Shown here piece by piece: positions 16,686-25,781 of a DNA stretch of 64,000 nt; position 1 is the stretch's first letter; each line of letters starts with the position of its first letter. The position numbers were made by a program, and so were the translations under genes. Location of the stretch: the NCBI GenBank assembly GCA_038237515.1, contig JBBRYP010000003.1, forward strand, positions 42,647 to 106,646. Direction: 5' to 3'. Below the pieces are notes generated by a model, which was not told the origin of the DNA, ran no database searches, and was given only the letters and a program-made list of their open reading frames with translations. The DNA comes from JBBQDZ01 sp038237515 (GTDB lineage Bacteria > Actinomycetota > Thermoleophilia > Gaiellales > Gaiellaceae).

Positions 16686-17746
16686 TCGTCGGCACGATCT
16701 CGCTCAGGAACATCCGCTCCTACGGCCGGCTGGAGCTGGAGCTCGCTCAGGGGCTGATCCTCGTCGTCGGGGCGAACGGGGCAGGCAAGACGAACCTCCT
16801 GGAGGCGCTGCACGTGGGTACGCAAGGCTTCTCGCCGCGAACGCGCAGCGACGCGCAGCTGATCCGGTTCGGCGAGCCCGCCGGGCGCATTGCCCTGCGG
16901 GGCGAACGCACAGGTGTCACCGTCGACATCGAGGTGACGCTCGAGCTGGCCGGGCCGAAACGCGCGAAGGTGAACGGCGCGCGCCTCCGGGCCTCCGAGC
17001 AGCTTCGCTCGGAGGTTTCGACGCTCGTCTTCACCCCCGACCGCCTGGCGCTCGTCAAGGGGGGTCCCGCGGCCCGGCGCGCGTACTTCGACCGCGCTCT
17101 CGCCCGTCTCTCGCCCGCCCGCGCCTCCCTGCCGGTCGAGTACCACGCCGTCCTCGCCCAGCGCAACGCGGCTCTGCGCCGGACCGCCCTCGGCTATTCG
17201 TCACGCGACGCGCTCTCACCCTGGACGCAGCGCGTCGCGGAACTCGGCAGGAACCTCGTTCAGGCGCGGGGTGAGACGCTCTGCGCACTCGGCCCCGGCT
17301 TCGCCGCCCGAGCCGGCGACCTGGGCCTCGACGAAGCGCGCCTCGGCTACGACGCGGAAGCTCCGACCGCGGCGGACCTCGACGCACGCCTCGATCGCGA
17401 CCTCGAGCGGGGAGCGACCGGCCTCGGGCCGCACCTCGACGACGTGCTGATCGCGGCCGGCGCCCGCGACCTGCGTGCGTTTGGCTCTCAAGGCGAGCAG
17501 CGCCTGGCGGTGCTGTCGCTGCTCCTGGCGGAGGCAGAACTCGTCCGCGAGCGGCGGGGAATCCCCCCGCTCGTGCTCCTCGACGACGTCCTCTCGGAGC
17601 TCGACCCGGCTCGCCGCGAAGCGCTGGTCGAGCGGATCGCCGCTCTTCGGGGGCAGACGGTGGTCACGGCGACGACTGCGGAGGCTCTCCCGGGCGAGCC
17701 TGACCAGGTGGTCGACGTGTGGGCCGGCGAGGCACGAGCGCGATGA
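16682..17746 (+). CDS. recF: Recombination mediator RecF, apparent CTG start
   Basis: The 354-residue product has the SMC-like RecF organisation: an N-terminal ISLRNIRSYGRLELEL strand, Walker A VGANGAGKTNLLEAL, the ABC-type signature GSQGEQRLAVLSLLLAEA and Walker B PLVLLDDVLSELD. It loads RecA at gaps with RecO and RecR. No ATG, GTG or TTG lies near the conserved N-terminus. The CTG at 16682 overlaps the dnaN stop as CTGA, parallel to the GTGA and ATGA couplings seen throughout the window, so I take CTG as start. The end overlaps dciA by ATGA. Confidence 0.93.
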   Translation: MIVGTISLRNIRSYGRLELELAQGLILVVGANGAGKTNLLEALHVGTQGFSPRTRSDAQLIRFGEPAGRIALRGERTGVTVDIEVTLELAGPKRAKVNGARLRASEQLRSEVSTLVFTPDRLALVKGGPAARRAYFDRALARLSPARASLPVEYHAVLAQRNAALRRTALGYSSRDALSPWTQRVAELGRNLVQARGETLCALGPGFAARAGDLGLDEARLGYDAEAPTAADLDARLDRDLERGATGLGPHLDDVLIAAGARDLRAFGSQGEQRLAVLSLLLAEAELVRERRGIPPLVLLDDVLSELDPARREALVERIAALRGQTVVTATTAEALPGEPDQVVDVWAGEARAR

Positions 17747-18207
17747 TCGACCGCCTCGGCGACGGCGTGCGGCGCGAGCTCGACCGCCACGGCACGACCG
17801 GCGCGATGGCTGCGATCGTCGAGGCCTGGCCCGCGGCGGTCGGCGAGGCGATCGCCCGCAACGCCTGGCCGGCCCGCCTGGCCAGGGACGGGACGCTCCA
17901 GGTGCACACGAGCTCCGCGGCCTGGGCGTTCGAGCTCGGTCAGCTCTCCGCCATGCTCCGCGACCGGTTGCGAGCGCCGCTCGGCGCGGACACTCCGATC
18001 GCCCTACGGTTCGCGCTCGGGCCCCTGCCGAGCCCGCTCGAGGAGCCGAAGGCGGCTTCGTCCTCACCCCCGCCCGAACCGACTGACGAGCAGCGGGTCG
18101 AGGCAGCGCGGCTCGTCGCCGGCCTTGGCAACGAAGAGCTCCGCCCGCTCGTGGCGAGGGCCGCGGCGCTCAGCCTCGCCAGAACCGCCGCCGACCGCTC
18201 TTTCTGA
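17743..18207 (+). CDS. DciA-like DUF721 protein
   Basis: The 154-residue protein sits between recF and gyrB, the standard place of the DUF721 gene in actinobacteria. The family core is visible in residues 10-85: EAWPAAVGEAIARNAWPARL, then LQVHTSSAAWAFELGQLSAML. DciA proteins load or activate the replicative helicase DnaB; whether actinobacterial DUF721 members do the same is inference. The C-terminal half is proline-rich and then helical. The start ATG overlaps the recF stop. Confidence 0.85.
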   Translation: MIDRLGDGVRRELDRHGTTGAMAAIVEAWPAAVGEAIARNAWPARLARDGTLQVHTSSAAWAFELGQLSAMLRDRLRAPLGADTPIALRFALGPLPSPLEEPKAASSSPPPEPTDEQRVEAARLVAGLGNEELRPLVARAAALSLARTAADRSF

Positions 18208-18213
18208 TAGAAT
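18205..18213 (+). promoter_or_regulatory. Possible extended -10 promoter of gyrB
   Basis: TGATAGAAT fits the extended -10 form TGnTAnnnT and lies directly on the dciA stop codon. It would start transcription about 35 bases before the gyrB ATG. No clear -35 hexamer accompanies it. Confidence 0.4.
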
Positions 18214-18221
18214 TCTCGACG

Positions 18222-18252
18222 CCCCTTAGTTGCTGATTTGCAGGGGTTTTTT
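18222..18252 (+). promoter_or_regulatory. gyrB leader hairpin over the ribosome-binding site
   Basis: CCCCT at 18222-18226 can pair with AGGGG at 18242-18246 across a 15-base loop, and six T residues follow immediately. The AGGGG is also the only Shine-Dalgarno candidate, seven to eight bases before the gyrB ATG. The element could hide the ribosome site or act as a weak intrinsic terminator. The stem is only five base pairs. Confidence 0.35.
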
Positions 18253-18254
18253 CT

Positions 18255-20636
18255 ATGACTGAAGCCGCCTACACCGCCAAGGACATCACCGTTCTCGAGG
18301 GCCTCGAGCCCGTCCGGCTGCGCCCGGGCATGTACATCGGCTCGACCGGAGCGCGGGGCCTCCACCACCTCGTCTACGAAGTCGTCGACAACGCCGTCGA
18401 CGAGGCGCTCGCGGGCCGCAACGACCTCGTAGACGTCACCCTTCACCCGGATCACTCCGTGACCGTGAGGGACGCAGGGGGAGGTATCCCCGTCGAGGTG
18501 ATCCCGGAGCAGGGCATCTCCGCGCTCACGGTCGTTCTGACGAAGCTGCACGCAGGCGGCAAGTTCGGCGGCCGTGGCTACAAGGTGTCGGGCGGCTTGC
18601 ACGGCGTCGGCGTCTCGGTCGTCAACGCGCTCTCGGAGTGGCTCGTGTGCGAGGTGCAGCGCGATGGGAAGATCTGGCGTCAGGAGTTCCAGCGAGGAGT
18701 GCCGACCTCGGAGGTGCATGCGGTCGGGATCTCCGAGGAGACGGGAACGACGATCACGTACCTGCCCGACGCGGAGATCTTCGAGGAGATCGATCTCTCC
18801 GCGCAGACGCTCGTTCAGCGACTGCGCGAGATGGCGTTCCTCACGCGCGGCCTGCGGATCGTGCTGACGGACGAGCGGGCCGAGGGCGAGCGGGTGGAGT
18901 TCCAGTACGAGGGCGGCATCCGCGACTTCGTCGCCTACACGAACGAGGCGAAGGATCCCGTTCACAAGCACGTCGTCTACTTCGAGGGCGGCACGGAGAC
19001 CGGCGCCGTCGAGGTCGCCATGCAGTGGAACACCTCCTACCAGGAGTCTGTCTTCTCCTTCGCCAACAACATCAACACCAACGAAGGAGGCTCTCACCTC
19101 TCCGGGTTCAAGGGCGCCCTCACGCGGACGCTCAACGACTACGCGCGCTCGAAGTCGCTGCTCAAGGAGAAGGAGGAGAACCTCGAGGGCGAGGACGTGC
19201 GCGAGGGCCTCGCGGCAGTGATCTCGGTGAAGCTCATGGACCCGCAGTTCGAGGGCCAGACGAAGACGAAGCTCGGCAACCCTTGGGTGCGAGGCCTGGT
19301 GGAGCAGACCGTGAACGCCAAGCTCGCCGAGTACCTCGAGGAGAACCCCACCGACGCGCGACAGATCATCATGAAGGCGATCGGCGCCGCGCGTGCCCGC
19401 CAGGCCGCGCGAAAGGCGCGCGAGCTGACGCGCAAGAGCGCGCTCGCGAACACCTCTCTCCCGGGGAAGCTCGCCGACTGCCGCATCAACGACCCCGAGC
19501 ACGCCGAGCTCTTCATCGTCGAGGGCGACTCCGCCGGCGGCTCCGCGAAGCAGGGTCGCGACAACGCCTACCAGGCGGTGCTCCCGCTCCGCGGCAAGAT
19601 CATCAACAGCGAGAAGAACCGCATCAACAAGGTTCTCTCGAACAACGAGATCCAGGCGATGATCACCGCGATCGGCACGGGGATCGGCGACGAGCTGGAC
19701 ATCTCGAAGCTCCGCTACCACCGTGTGATCGTGATGACGGACGCCGACGTCGACGGCTCGCACATCAGGACGCTGATCCTGACCTTCCTCTACCGCCAGA
19801 TGCCCGAGCTGATCGACCGCGGGCACATCTACATCGCGGTGCCGCCGCTCTACAAGGTCAAGCTCGGGAACCAGGAGTTCTACTTCGAGAAGGACTCGCA
19901 GTTCGAAGAGCTCCTCGTGCGGGAGCGCATCGGGGTGTTCGACGTCGTCTCGCGCGACGGGCAGCCAGTACGGCTGACCGAGGCGCGGTGGGGACGCTTC
20001 GTCCGGGCCCTGAACGAGTTCGAGGGCTGGTCGGCGCGGCTGCGCTCCGACTTCGGCTCCGCGCCCGCCGACTTCGTAGTCACCCATCGGGTCGTCGAGA
20101 CGGATGCGGCGACGGTCGCCGACGTCGGCACCGCCATCGGTGGGATGGACGCCAACGGCTACGAGCTCTCGCTGCTCGAGAGCGACGAGGTGAGCTTCCT
20201 CGTCCGGATCGTCCAGACCGAGACGAGCGCCGCCCAGCACGTCACGGTGCCCGCGGCGCTGCTCGCCTCGCCGATCTACGCCGGCCTGCGCCGCTCCTAC
20301 CTGCGGCTCGTGGAGACGGTCGGCGCGCCTCCCTTCGCGCTCACCTCACCCAAGCGAAAGCTCGTCGCGGAGACGTTCCAGGATCTCCGGAGCACATCGC
20401 TGCAGCTTGCGAAGGATGGCCTCCAGATCAGTCGCTTCAAGGGGCTCGGGGAGATGAACGAGGAGCAGCTCTGGGAGACGACGATGGATCCCAGCCGGCG
20501 CCTCCTCATCCGTGTGGACGTGGAGGACGCAGCATCCGCCGACCGTGTCTTCTCCACCCTCATGGGCGACGTCGTCGAGCCGCGACGAGCCTTCATCGAG
20601 CAGAACGCGCGCGACGTGCGGTTCCTGGACGTCTGA
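18255..20636 (+). CDS. gyrB: DNA gyrase subunit B with a large insert in the C-terminal part
   Basis: The 793-residue protein has the GHKL ATPase domain (EVVDNAVDEAL, GGKFGGRGYKVSGGLHG), the transducer domain (QTKTKLGNPWVRG) and the Toprim domain (EGDSAGGSAKQGRD, TDADVDGSHI). A stretch of roughly 170 residues (about 540-715) lies between the Toprim motif YKVKLGNQEF and the tail RFKGLGEMNEEQLWETT. This matches the position of the insert in E. coli-type GyrB and makes the protein longer than the 640-690 residues usual in Gram-positives. It supercoils DNA with GyrA. Confidence 0.96.
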   Translation: MTEAAYTAKDITVLEGLEPVRLRPGMYIGSTGARGLHHLVYEVVDNAVDEALAGRNDLVDVTLHPDHSVTVRDAGGGIPVEVIPEQGISALTVVLTKLHAGGKFGGRGYKVSGGLHGVGVSVVNALSEWLVCEVQRDGKIWRQEFQRGVPTSEVHAVGISEETGTTITYLPDAEIFEEIDLSAQTLVQRLREMAFLTRGLRIVLTDERAEGERVEFQYEGGIRDFVAYTNEAKDPVHKHVVYFEGGTETGAVEVAMQWNTSYQESVFSFANNINTNEGGSHLSGFKGALTRTLNDYARSKSLLKEKEENLEGEDVREGLAAVISVKLMDPQFEGQTKTKLGNPWVRGLVEQTVNAKLAEYLEENPTDARQIIMKAIGAARARQAARKARELTRKSALANTSLPGKLADCRINDPEHAELFIVEGDSAGGSAKQGRDNAYQAVLPLRGKIINSEKNRINKVLSNNEIQAMITAIGTGIGDELDISKLRYHRVIVMTDADVDGSHIRTLILTFLYRQMPELIDRGHIYIAVPPLYKVKLGNQEFYFEKDSQFEELLVRERIGVFDVVSRDGQPVRLTEARWGRFVRALNEFEGWSARLRSDFGSAPADFVVTHRVVETDAATVADVGTAIGGMDANGYELSLLESDEVSFLVRIVQTETSAAQHVTVPAALLASPIYAGLRRSYLRLVETVGAPPFALTSPKRKLVAETFQDLRSTSLQLAKDGLQISRFKGLGEMNEEQLWETTMDPSRRLLIRVDVEDAASADRVFSTLMGDVVEPRRAFIEQNARDVRFLDV

Positions 20637-20647
20637 GGTGAGAAGCG

Positions 20648-23182
20648 GTGTCTGAGCTCGAGACCGGAGGACTGGGGCCGGGCCGGATCGAGCCCCGCGA
20701 GCTCGAGCAGGAGATGCGCACGAGCTTCCTCGACTACGCGATGTCCGTGATCGTCAGCCGGGCGCTTCCGGACGTGCGCGACGGGCTGAAGCCGGTACAC
20801 CGCCGCGTCCTCTATTCGATGTGGATCAACGGGAACCGGCCGGGGCGGCCGTACGTGAAGTCGGCGAACGTCGTCGGCGGCGTCATGGGGTCCTTCCACC
20901 CTCACGGCGACACGGCGATCTACGACACCCTCGTGCGGCTCGTCCAGCCGTTCTCGCTGCGCTACCCGCTCGTCGACGGACAGGGCAACTTCGGCTCGAT
21001 CGACGACGATCCCGCTGCCGCCATGCGCTACACCGAGGTCCGGCTCGCTCGCATCTCGACGGCGATGCTGGAAGAGCTCGACTTCGACACGGTCGACTTC
21101 TATCCCAACTACGACGAGTCGAAGCAGCAGCCGACGGTGCTGCCGGCGCGCTTCCCGAACCTGCTCGTGAACGGCTCGGCCGGCATCGCGGTTGGGATGG
21201 CCACGAACATCCCGCCGCACCACCTCGGCGAGACGATCGACGCCATTGCCGCGATGATCGACAACCCCGAGATCAACGTCGAGGGTCTGATGCGCCACGT
21301 CAAGGGTCCGGACTTCCCGACCGGGGCGATCATCGTCGGCCGTTCGGGGATCCGGGATGCGTACCGGACCGGGCGGGGGCGGATCGTGGTTCGCGGGCGA
21401 GCCCATGTCGAGGAACTACGGGGAGGAAAGTCGGCGATCGTCGTGACCGAGCTGCCGTACGGGATCAAGAAGGGCGGTGACGGCGGCCTGATCGCGAAGA
21501 TCGCCGACCTGGTTCACGACAAGGTTCTGTCCGAGATCAGCGACGTCCAGGACTACTCGGATCGCTCCGGCATGCGCATCCAGGTGGAGCTGAAGCGCGA
21601 GGTCGTGCCGCAGGTCGTCCTTAACAAGCTCTTCAAGCACACGCCGCTCCAGACGACGTTCGGCTACAACGCCGTGGCGCTCGTCGACGGCGTGCCGCGC
21701 ACCCTGTCGCTGCTCGAGCTGGTCCGCCACTACCTCGACTTCCAGCGCGACGTCGTCGTGCGGCGCTCGAAGCACGAGCTGCGCAAGGCGGAGGAGCGCG
21801 CTCACATCCTCCAGGGCTACCTGATCGCCCTCGACGCGATCGACGCGGTGATCCGCGTGATCCGCGCCGCCTCCGATACCGAGGAGGCGCGGCGGCAGCT
21901 GATGGAGAGCTTCGCTCTTTCCGAGATCCAGGCGACGGCCATCCTCGACCTCCGGCTGCGTGCCCTGACCGCGCTCGAGCGCCACCGGGTGGAGGACGAG
22001 CATCGCGAGCTCCGGGAGCGGATCGCGGAGCTGCGGGAGCTGCTCGGCGATCCCGCGAAGATCGGCGCGCTGATCAGGGAGGAGCACCTCGAGCTCAAGG
22101 CGGCGCACGGCCGCAGCGACGAGCGGCGCACGGAGATCGTCGCTGCCGAGGAGGAGCTCGAGCTCGAGGACCTGATCGCTGAGGAGGACATGGTCATCGC
22201 GATCACGCGCTCCGGATACATCAAGCGCCTTCCGGTGACCACCTACCGCGAGCAGCGCCGCGGGGGGATCGGCGTCATGGGCATGGACCTGAAGGACGAG
22301 GACTACATCGAGCACCTCTTCGTGGCCTCGACCCACGACTACATCCTCTTCTTCACCTCCGTCGGAAAGGTCTACCGCCTCAAGGTGCACGAGCTGCCGC
22401 TCGGGTCGCGGCAGTCCAAGGGCCGGGCGATCGTCAACCTCCTTCCCTTCCGGCAGGAGGAGCAGGTGCGGGCGGTCGTGCAGACGCGCGACTTCGAGGA
22501 GGCCGAGTTCCTCGTCTTCGCGACGAAGAACGGTGTCGTCAAGAAGACGAAGCTCGGCGCCTACAACACACCGCTCAGGGCCGACGGGATCATCGCGATC
22601 AAGATGCGCGAGGGAGACGAGCTCATCGGCGCACGCCACTCCTCCGGCGACGCCGACATCCTCATGGTGTCCCGGAAGGGCCAGGCGATCCGTTTCCACG
22701 AGCGAGTCGTCCGCTCGATGGGCCGGGACGCTTCCGGCGTCCAGGGAATGAGGCTGCGGAAGGGAGACGAAGTGATCTCGCTCAACATCGCCCAGGACGA
22801 CGCCGACCTGCTGGTCGTGACCGAAAACGGCTACGGCAAGCGGACGCGGCTCTCCGAGTACCCGCTCAAGGGCCGCGGCGGGATGGGTGTCAAGACCGTG
22901 CAGCTGACCGAGGCGAAAGGCCAGCTGGCCGGCGCGCGCGTCGTCCGCGACGGCTATCAGGCGATGCTGATCTCCACGGGCGGCACCGTCATCCGCATGC
23001 CGGTGGAAGGGATCCGTCGGGCCGGGCGCTCGACGCAAGGTGTGATCGTGATGCGGCTTCGAGGCGACGAGCGGGTCTCGGCGCTCGCCCCCGTCGTGGA
23101 ACCGGAAGAACCGGAGGACGTCGGGATCGGCGAACCCGACGAGCCGGCGTTCCCGCCCGAAGCGCCGGAAACTGCGGAGTAG
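20648..23182 (+). CDS. gyrA: DNA gyrase subunit A
   Basis: The 844-residue protein has the winged-helix and tower breakage-reunion domain, with catalytic tyrosine 128 in AAMRYTE. The C-terminal beta-pinwheel includes the GyrA-box SRQSKGRAIVNLL. The quinolone-resistance region reads HGDTAIYD, with threonine 89 at the position of Ser83 in E. coli and aspartate at the Asp87 position. It starts at GTG 11 bases after gyrB, so the subunits are co-expressed. The acidic, proline-rich tail (EPEEPEDVG) is typical. Confidence 0.97.
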   Translation: MSELETGGLGPGRIEPRELEQEMRTSFLDYAMSVIVSRALPDVRDGLKPVHRRVLYSMWINGNRPGRPYVKSANVVGGVMGSFHPHGDTAIYDTLVRLVQPFSLRYPLVDGQGNFGSIDDDPAAAMRYTEVRLARISTAMLEELDFDTVDFYPNYDESKQQPTVLPARFPNLLVNGSAGIAVGMATNIPPHHLGETIDAIAAMIDNPEINVEGLMRHVKGPDFPTGAIIVGRSGIRDAYRTGRGRIVVRGRAHVEELRGGKSAIVVTELPYGIKKGGDGGLIAKIADLVHDKVLSEISDVQDYSDRSGMRIQVELKREVVPQVVLNKLFKHTPLQTTFGYNAVALVDGVPRTLSLLELVRHYLDFQRDVVVRRSKHELRKAEERAHILQGYLIALDAIDAVIRVIRAASDTEEARRQLMESFALSEIQATAILDLRLRALTALERHRVEDEHRELRERIAELRELLGDPAKIGALIREEHLELKAAHGRSDERRTEIVAAEEELELEDLIAEEDMVIAITRSGYIKRLPVTTYREQRRGGIGVMGMDLKDEDYIEHLFVASTHDYILFFTSVGKVYRLKVHELPLGSRQSKGRAIVNLLPFRQEEQVRAVVQTRDFEEAEFLVFATKNGVVKKTKLGAYNTPLRADGIIAIKMREGDELIGARHSSGDADILMVSRKGQAIRFHERVVRSMGRDASGVQGMRLRKGDEVISLNIAQDDADLLVVTENGYGKRTRLSEYPLKGRGGMGVKTVQLTEAKGQLAGARVVRDGYQAMLISTGGTVIRMPVEGIRRAGRSTQGVIVMRLRGDERVSALAPVVEPEEPEDVGIGEPDEPAFPPEAPETAE

Positions 23183-23270
23183 CCGCTCCGCCCGCCACCG
23201 GCGCTTCCCTTCGACCGTCGCTCGTTGTATACCTCGTAAGAGAGAAAACGCTCCTGCGAGAGGAAGGCCC

Positions 23271-23570
23271 ATGACCTACAGCACACCGCTGGACATCCTC
23301 GAGCCCATCGACCTGTCCGCGCACCTCGGAAAGATGGAGCTCTACCTCGGCCAGGTCTGCCAGATCGCAGGCATCTCGAAGATGCAGCTCGACTACTGGA
23401 CGAACAAGGCCCGCATCCCGACAAAGGGCCGCAAGCAGCGCATCTACGACGCGCAGGCGCTCGAGACGGTGATGCTGATCAAGCAGGCGAAGGACAAGGG
23501 GTTGAACCTGGGCGCCGCGATCGTCGCGGCCCGCCGGTTCCGCGAGGCGAGCGCCCCCGCCGCCCACTGA
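23271..23570 (+). CDS. Small MerR-type helix-turn-helix protein
   Basis: The 99-residue protein consists of a short N-terminal arm and one MerR-like winged helix: LGQVCQIAGISKMQLDYWTN followed by KQRIYDAQALETVMLIKQAK. There is no C-terminal effector domain, only a short helical end, so it may bind DNA as a dimer without a classical ligand domain. A strong ribosome site (AGAGGAAGG) precedes the ATG. It lies between gyrA and the glucan phosphorylase, with about 35 bases to the latter, so it could regulate that gene. Confidence 0.72.
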   Translation: MTYSTPLDILEPIDLSAHLGKMELYLGQVCQIAGISKMQLDYWTNKARIPTKGRKQRIYDAQALETVMLIKQAKDKGLNLGAAIVAARRFREASAPAAH

Positions 23571-23606
23571 CGTTCCACCGCTCGCGCCACCCCTCGAAAC
23601 CAGAAG

Positions 23607-25676
23607 ATGCAGCAGGACGCAAGCGCAGCGAGCGAGCAGGTCCGGCGCGCGCTCGAGGAGATCTGCGGCAACCTCGCGTTCACCTGGCAGCCCGACGCCC
23701 GCGAGCTCCTCGAGCGCGTGGACCCGCGGGCGTGGGATCGAGCCGGCGGCAGCCCCGGTGCGTTTCTCGGCGAGGTGGCGCCGGAGGAGCTCGACCGCGC
23801 GGCCGCCGACGACGCGACCCGGGAGGGCGTGCTTCGCCTGCGCGACCGGCTAGCGCGCGAGCTCACCGGGCCGACCTGGTGGCAGGCCGCTCACGGCGGG
23901 GAGGACGTTCTCGTCGCCTACTTTTCGAGCGAGTTCGGCGTGGACGAGTCGCTGCCGATCTACGCCGGGGGGCTGGGAGTTCTCGCCGGCGATCATCTGA
24001 AGTCAGCCTCGCAGCTGGGCCTGCCGCTCGTCGGGGTCGGCCTCCTCTACCGGCAGGGCTACTTCCGGCAGGGTCTCGACGAGGATGGATGGCAGCAGGA
24101 GCGGTATCCCGAGAACGACCCGGACCGGTTGCCCGTGATCCTCGAGCGGCGCGACGACGGCGCACCGGTGCGTGTCGCGGTCGAGCTGGCCGGAGAGCAA
24201 GTCGGCGCCCACGTCTGGCGCGCCGATGTCGGCCGCGTTCGCCTGTATCTCCTCGACTGCGCCCTCGAGGAGAATTCCGACGCCGGCCGAGCCGTGACGG
24301 CGACGCTCTACGGCGGCGACCGGGAGCAGCGCATCCGCCAAGAGGTCGTCCTCGGCGTCGGGGGCACCCGCGCGCTCCACGCGCTCGGCCTCGCCCCGAC
24401 CGTATTCCACATGAACGAGGGGCACGCCGCTCTCCTGACGCTCGAGCGCATCCGGGTGCTCGTGCGAGCAGGCCTTCGCTTCGACGAGGCGCTGCGGCGC
24501 GTCCGGGCCTCGACCGCATTCACGACGCACACCCCCGTCCCGGCTGGCCACGACATCTTCGATCCCGACCTCGCGCACCGGTACCTCGCTCCGCTCGTCG
24601 CCGAGGCTGGCGTCTCGTGGGGGGAGCTGGCAGCCCTCGCGCGGTCCTACGACGACGATCCGCTGTTCGGCATGACGCCGCTGGCGCTCCGGACGTCGGG
24701 CTTCGCGAACGGCGTCTCCGAGCTCCACGGCGATGTGTCTCGAAAGATGTGGCGAGGACTGTGGCCCGATCTCGGAGAGGCCGAAGCGCCGATCGGCCAC
24801 GTCACGAACGGCGTCCACGCTCCCTCATGGGTCTCGGCCCCAATCGCCGCGCTGCTGGACGCGCATGGCGTGGCGCCGGCAGCGGCACCCGCCGCGCAGC
24901 GCTGGGAACGCGCGCACTCACTGGATCCGGGGGCCCTCTGGGCCGCCCACGCCGATTCGAAGCGAGCTCTCCTTGCCGCGGCGGAGCGCCGAGGTGCCGT
25001 TCTCGACGCGGAGGCCTTGACGATCGGCTTCGCCCGTCGCTTCGCGACCTACAAACGTGCGGGGCTCCTCTTCTCGAGCCCCGAGCGCCTGGCGCGGCTC
25101 CTCTTCGACCCGCACCGCCCGGTGCAGATCCTGCTCGCGGGCAAGGCTCACCCGGCAGACGACGCGGGCAAGAGGCTGATCCAGCAAGTCGTTCGCTTCG
25201 CCCGGAGCGCCGAGGCCGGCGGGCGCGTCGTCTTCCTCGAGGACTACGATCTGGCGCTCGCGCGGGCGCTCGTGCAGGGCTGTGACGTGTGGCTGAACAC
25301 ACCGCACCGGCCGCTGGAGGCGTCGGGCACGAGCGGGATGAAGGCGGGGATGAACGGCGTCCTCAACCTGTCAGTCCTCGACGGGTGGTGGTACGAGGGT
25401 TACGAGCCTGCCCTCGGCTGGGCGATCGGCGACGGCGATCCCTCCAACGACGCCGACGCGGATCGGTGCGACGGGGAGTCCCTCTTCGGCCTGCTCGAGC
25501 AGCGGGTCGTCCCGCTTTTCTACGAGGACAGGCCTCGGTGGATCGAGATGATGCGAGCCTCGATCGCGAGCGTCGGCGCCGCCTTCAACACCCATCGCAT
25601 GGTGTGCCAGTACGCCGAGGGGCTCTATCTGCCGGCGCACCGCGCGCTCGCGGAGCTCGAGAGTCTCGCCGCGTAA
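23607..25676 (+). CDS. glgP: Alpha-glucan (glycogen/maltodextrin) phosphorylase
   Basis: The 689-residue protein belongs to the short, GT35-family phosphorylases of the Thermotoga type. Seen are the N-terminal DUF3417 segment, YFSSEFGVDESLPIYAGGLG, HMNEGHAA, and the pyridoxal-phosphate lysine in EASGTSGMKAGMNG (near residue 577). It releases glucose-1-phosphate from storage glucan using phosphate. Polyglucan turnover next to a GalT-like gene hints at sugar-phosphate metabolism, although the two are convergent and not cotranscribed. Confidence 0.93.
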   Translation: MQQDASAASEQVRRALEEICGNLAFTWQPDARELLERVDPRAWDRAGGSPGAFLGEVAPEELDRAAADDATREGVLRLRDRLARELTGPTWWQAAHGGEDVLVAYFSSEFGVDESLPIYAGGLGVLAGDHLKSASQLGLPLVGVGLLYRQGYFRQGLDEDGWQQERYPENDPDRLPVILERRDDGAPVRVAVELAGEQVGAHVWRADVGRVRLYLLDCALEENSDAGRAVTATLYGGDREQRIRQEVVLGVGGTRALHALGLAPTVFHMNEGHAALLTLERIRVLVRAGLRFDEALRRVRASTAFTTHTPVPAGHDIFDPDLAHRYLAPLVAEAGVSWGELAALARSYDDDPLFGMTPLALRTSGFANGVSELHGDVSRKMWRGLWPDLGEAEAPIGHVTNGVHAPSWVSAPIAALLDAHGVAPAAAPAAQRWERAHSLDPGALWAAHADSKRALLAAAERRGAVLDAEALTIGFARRFATYKRAGLLFSSPERLARLLFDPHRPVQILLAGKAHPADDAGKRLIQQVVRFARSAEAGGRVVFLEDYDLALARALVQGCDVWLNTPHRPLEASGTSGMKAGMNGVLNLSVLDGWWYEGYEPALGWAIGDGDPSNDADADRCDGESLFGLLEQRVVPLFYEDRPRWIEMMRASIASVGAAFNTHRMVCQYAEGLYLPAHRALAELESLAA

Positions 25677-25729
25677 GCCCTAGGAGCGCGGGGCGGTAAA
25701 CACATACGCTCACGGCCGGCGGCGCAGAC

Positions 25730-25756
25730 GGACGTGCGGGCGGAGCCCGCACGTCC
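25730..25756. terminator. Bidirectional terminator hairpin
   Basis: GGACGTGCGGGC and GCCCGCACGTCC form a perfect 12-bp stem with a three-base loop (GGA). It sits midway between the convergent glgP and galT-like genes and could end both transcripts. No T-run follows, as is common in high-GC actinobacteria. Confidence 0.7.
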
Positions 25757-25781
25757 TGAAGGCGGCGCCGATAAGCGACGC

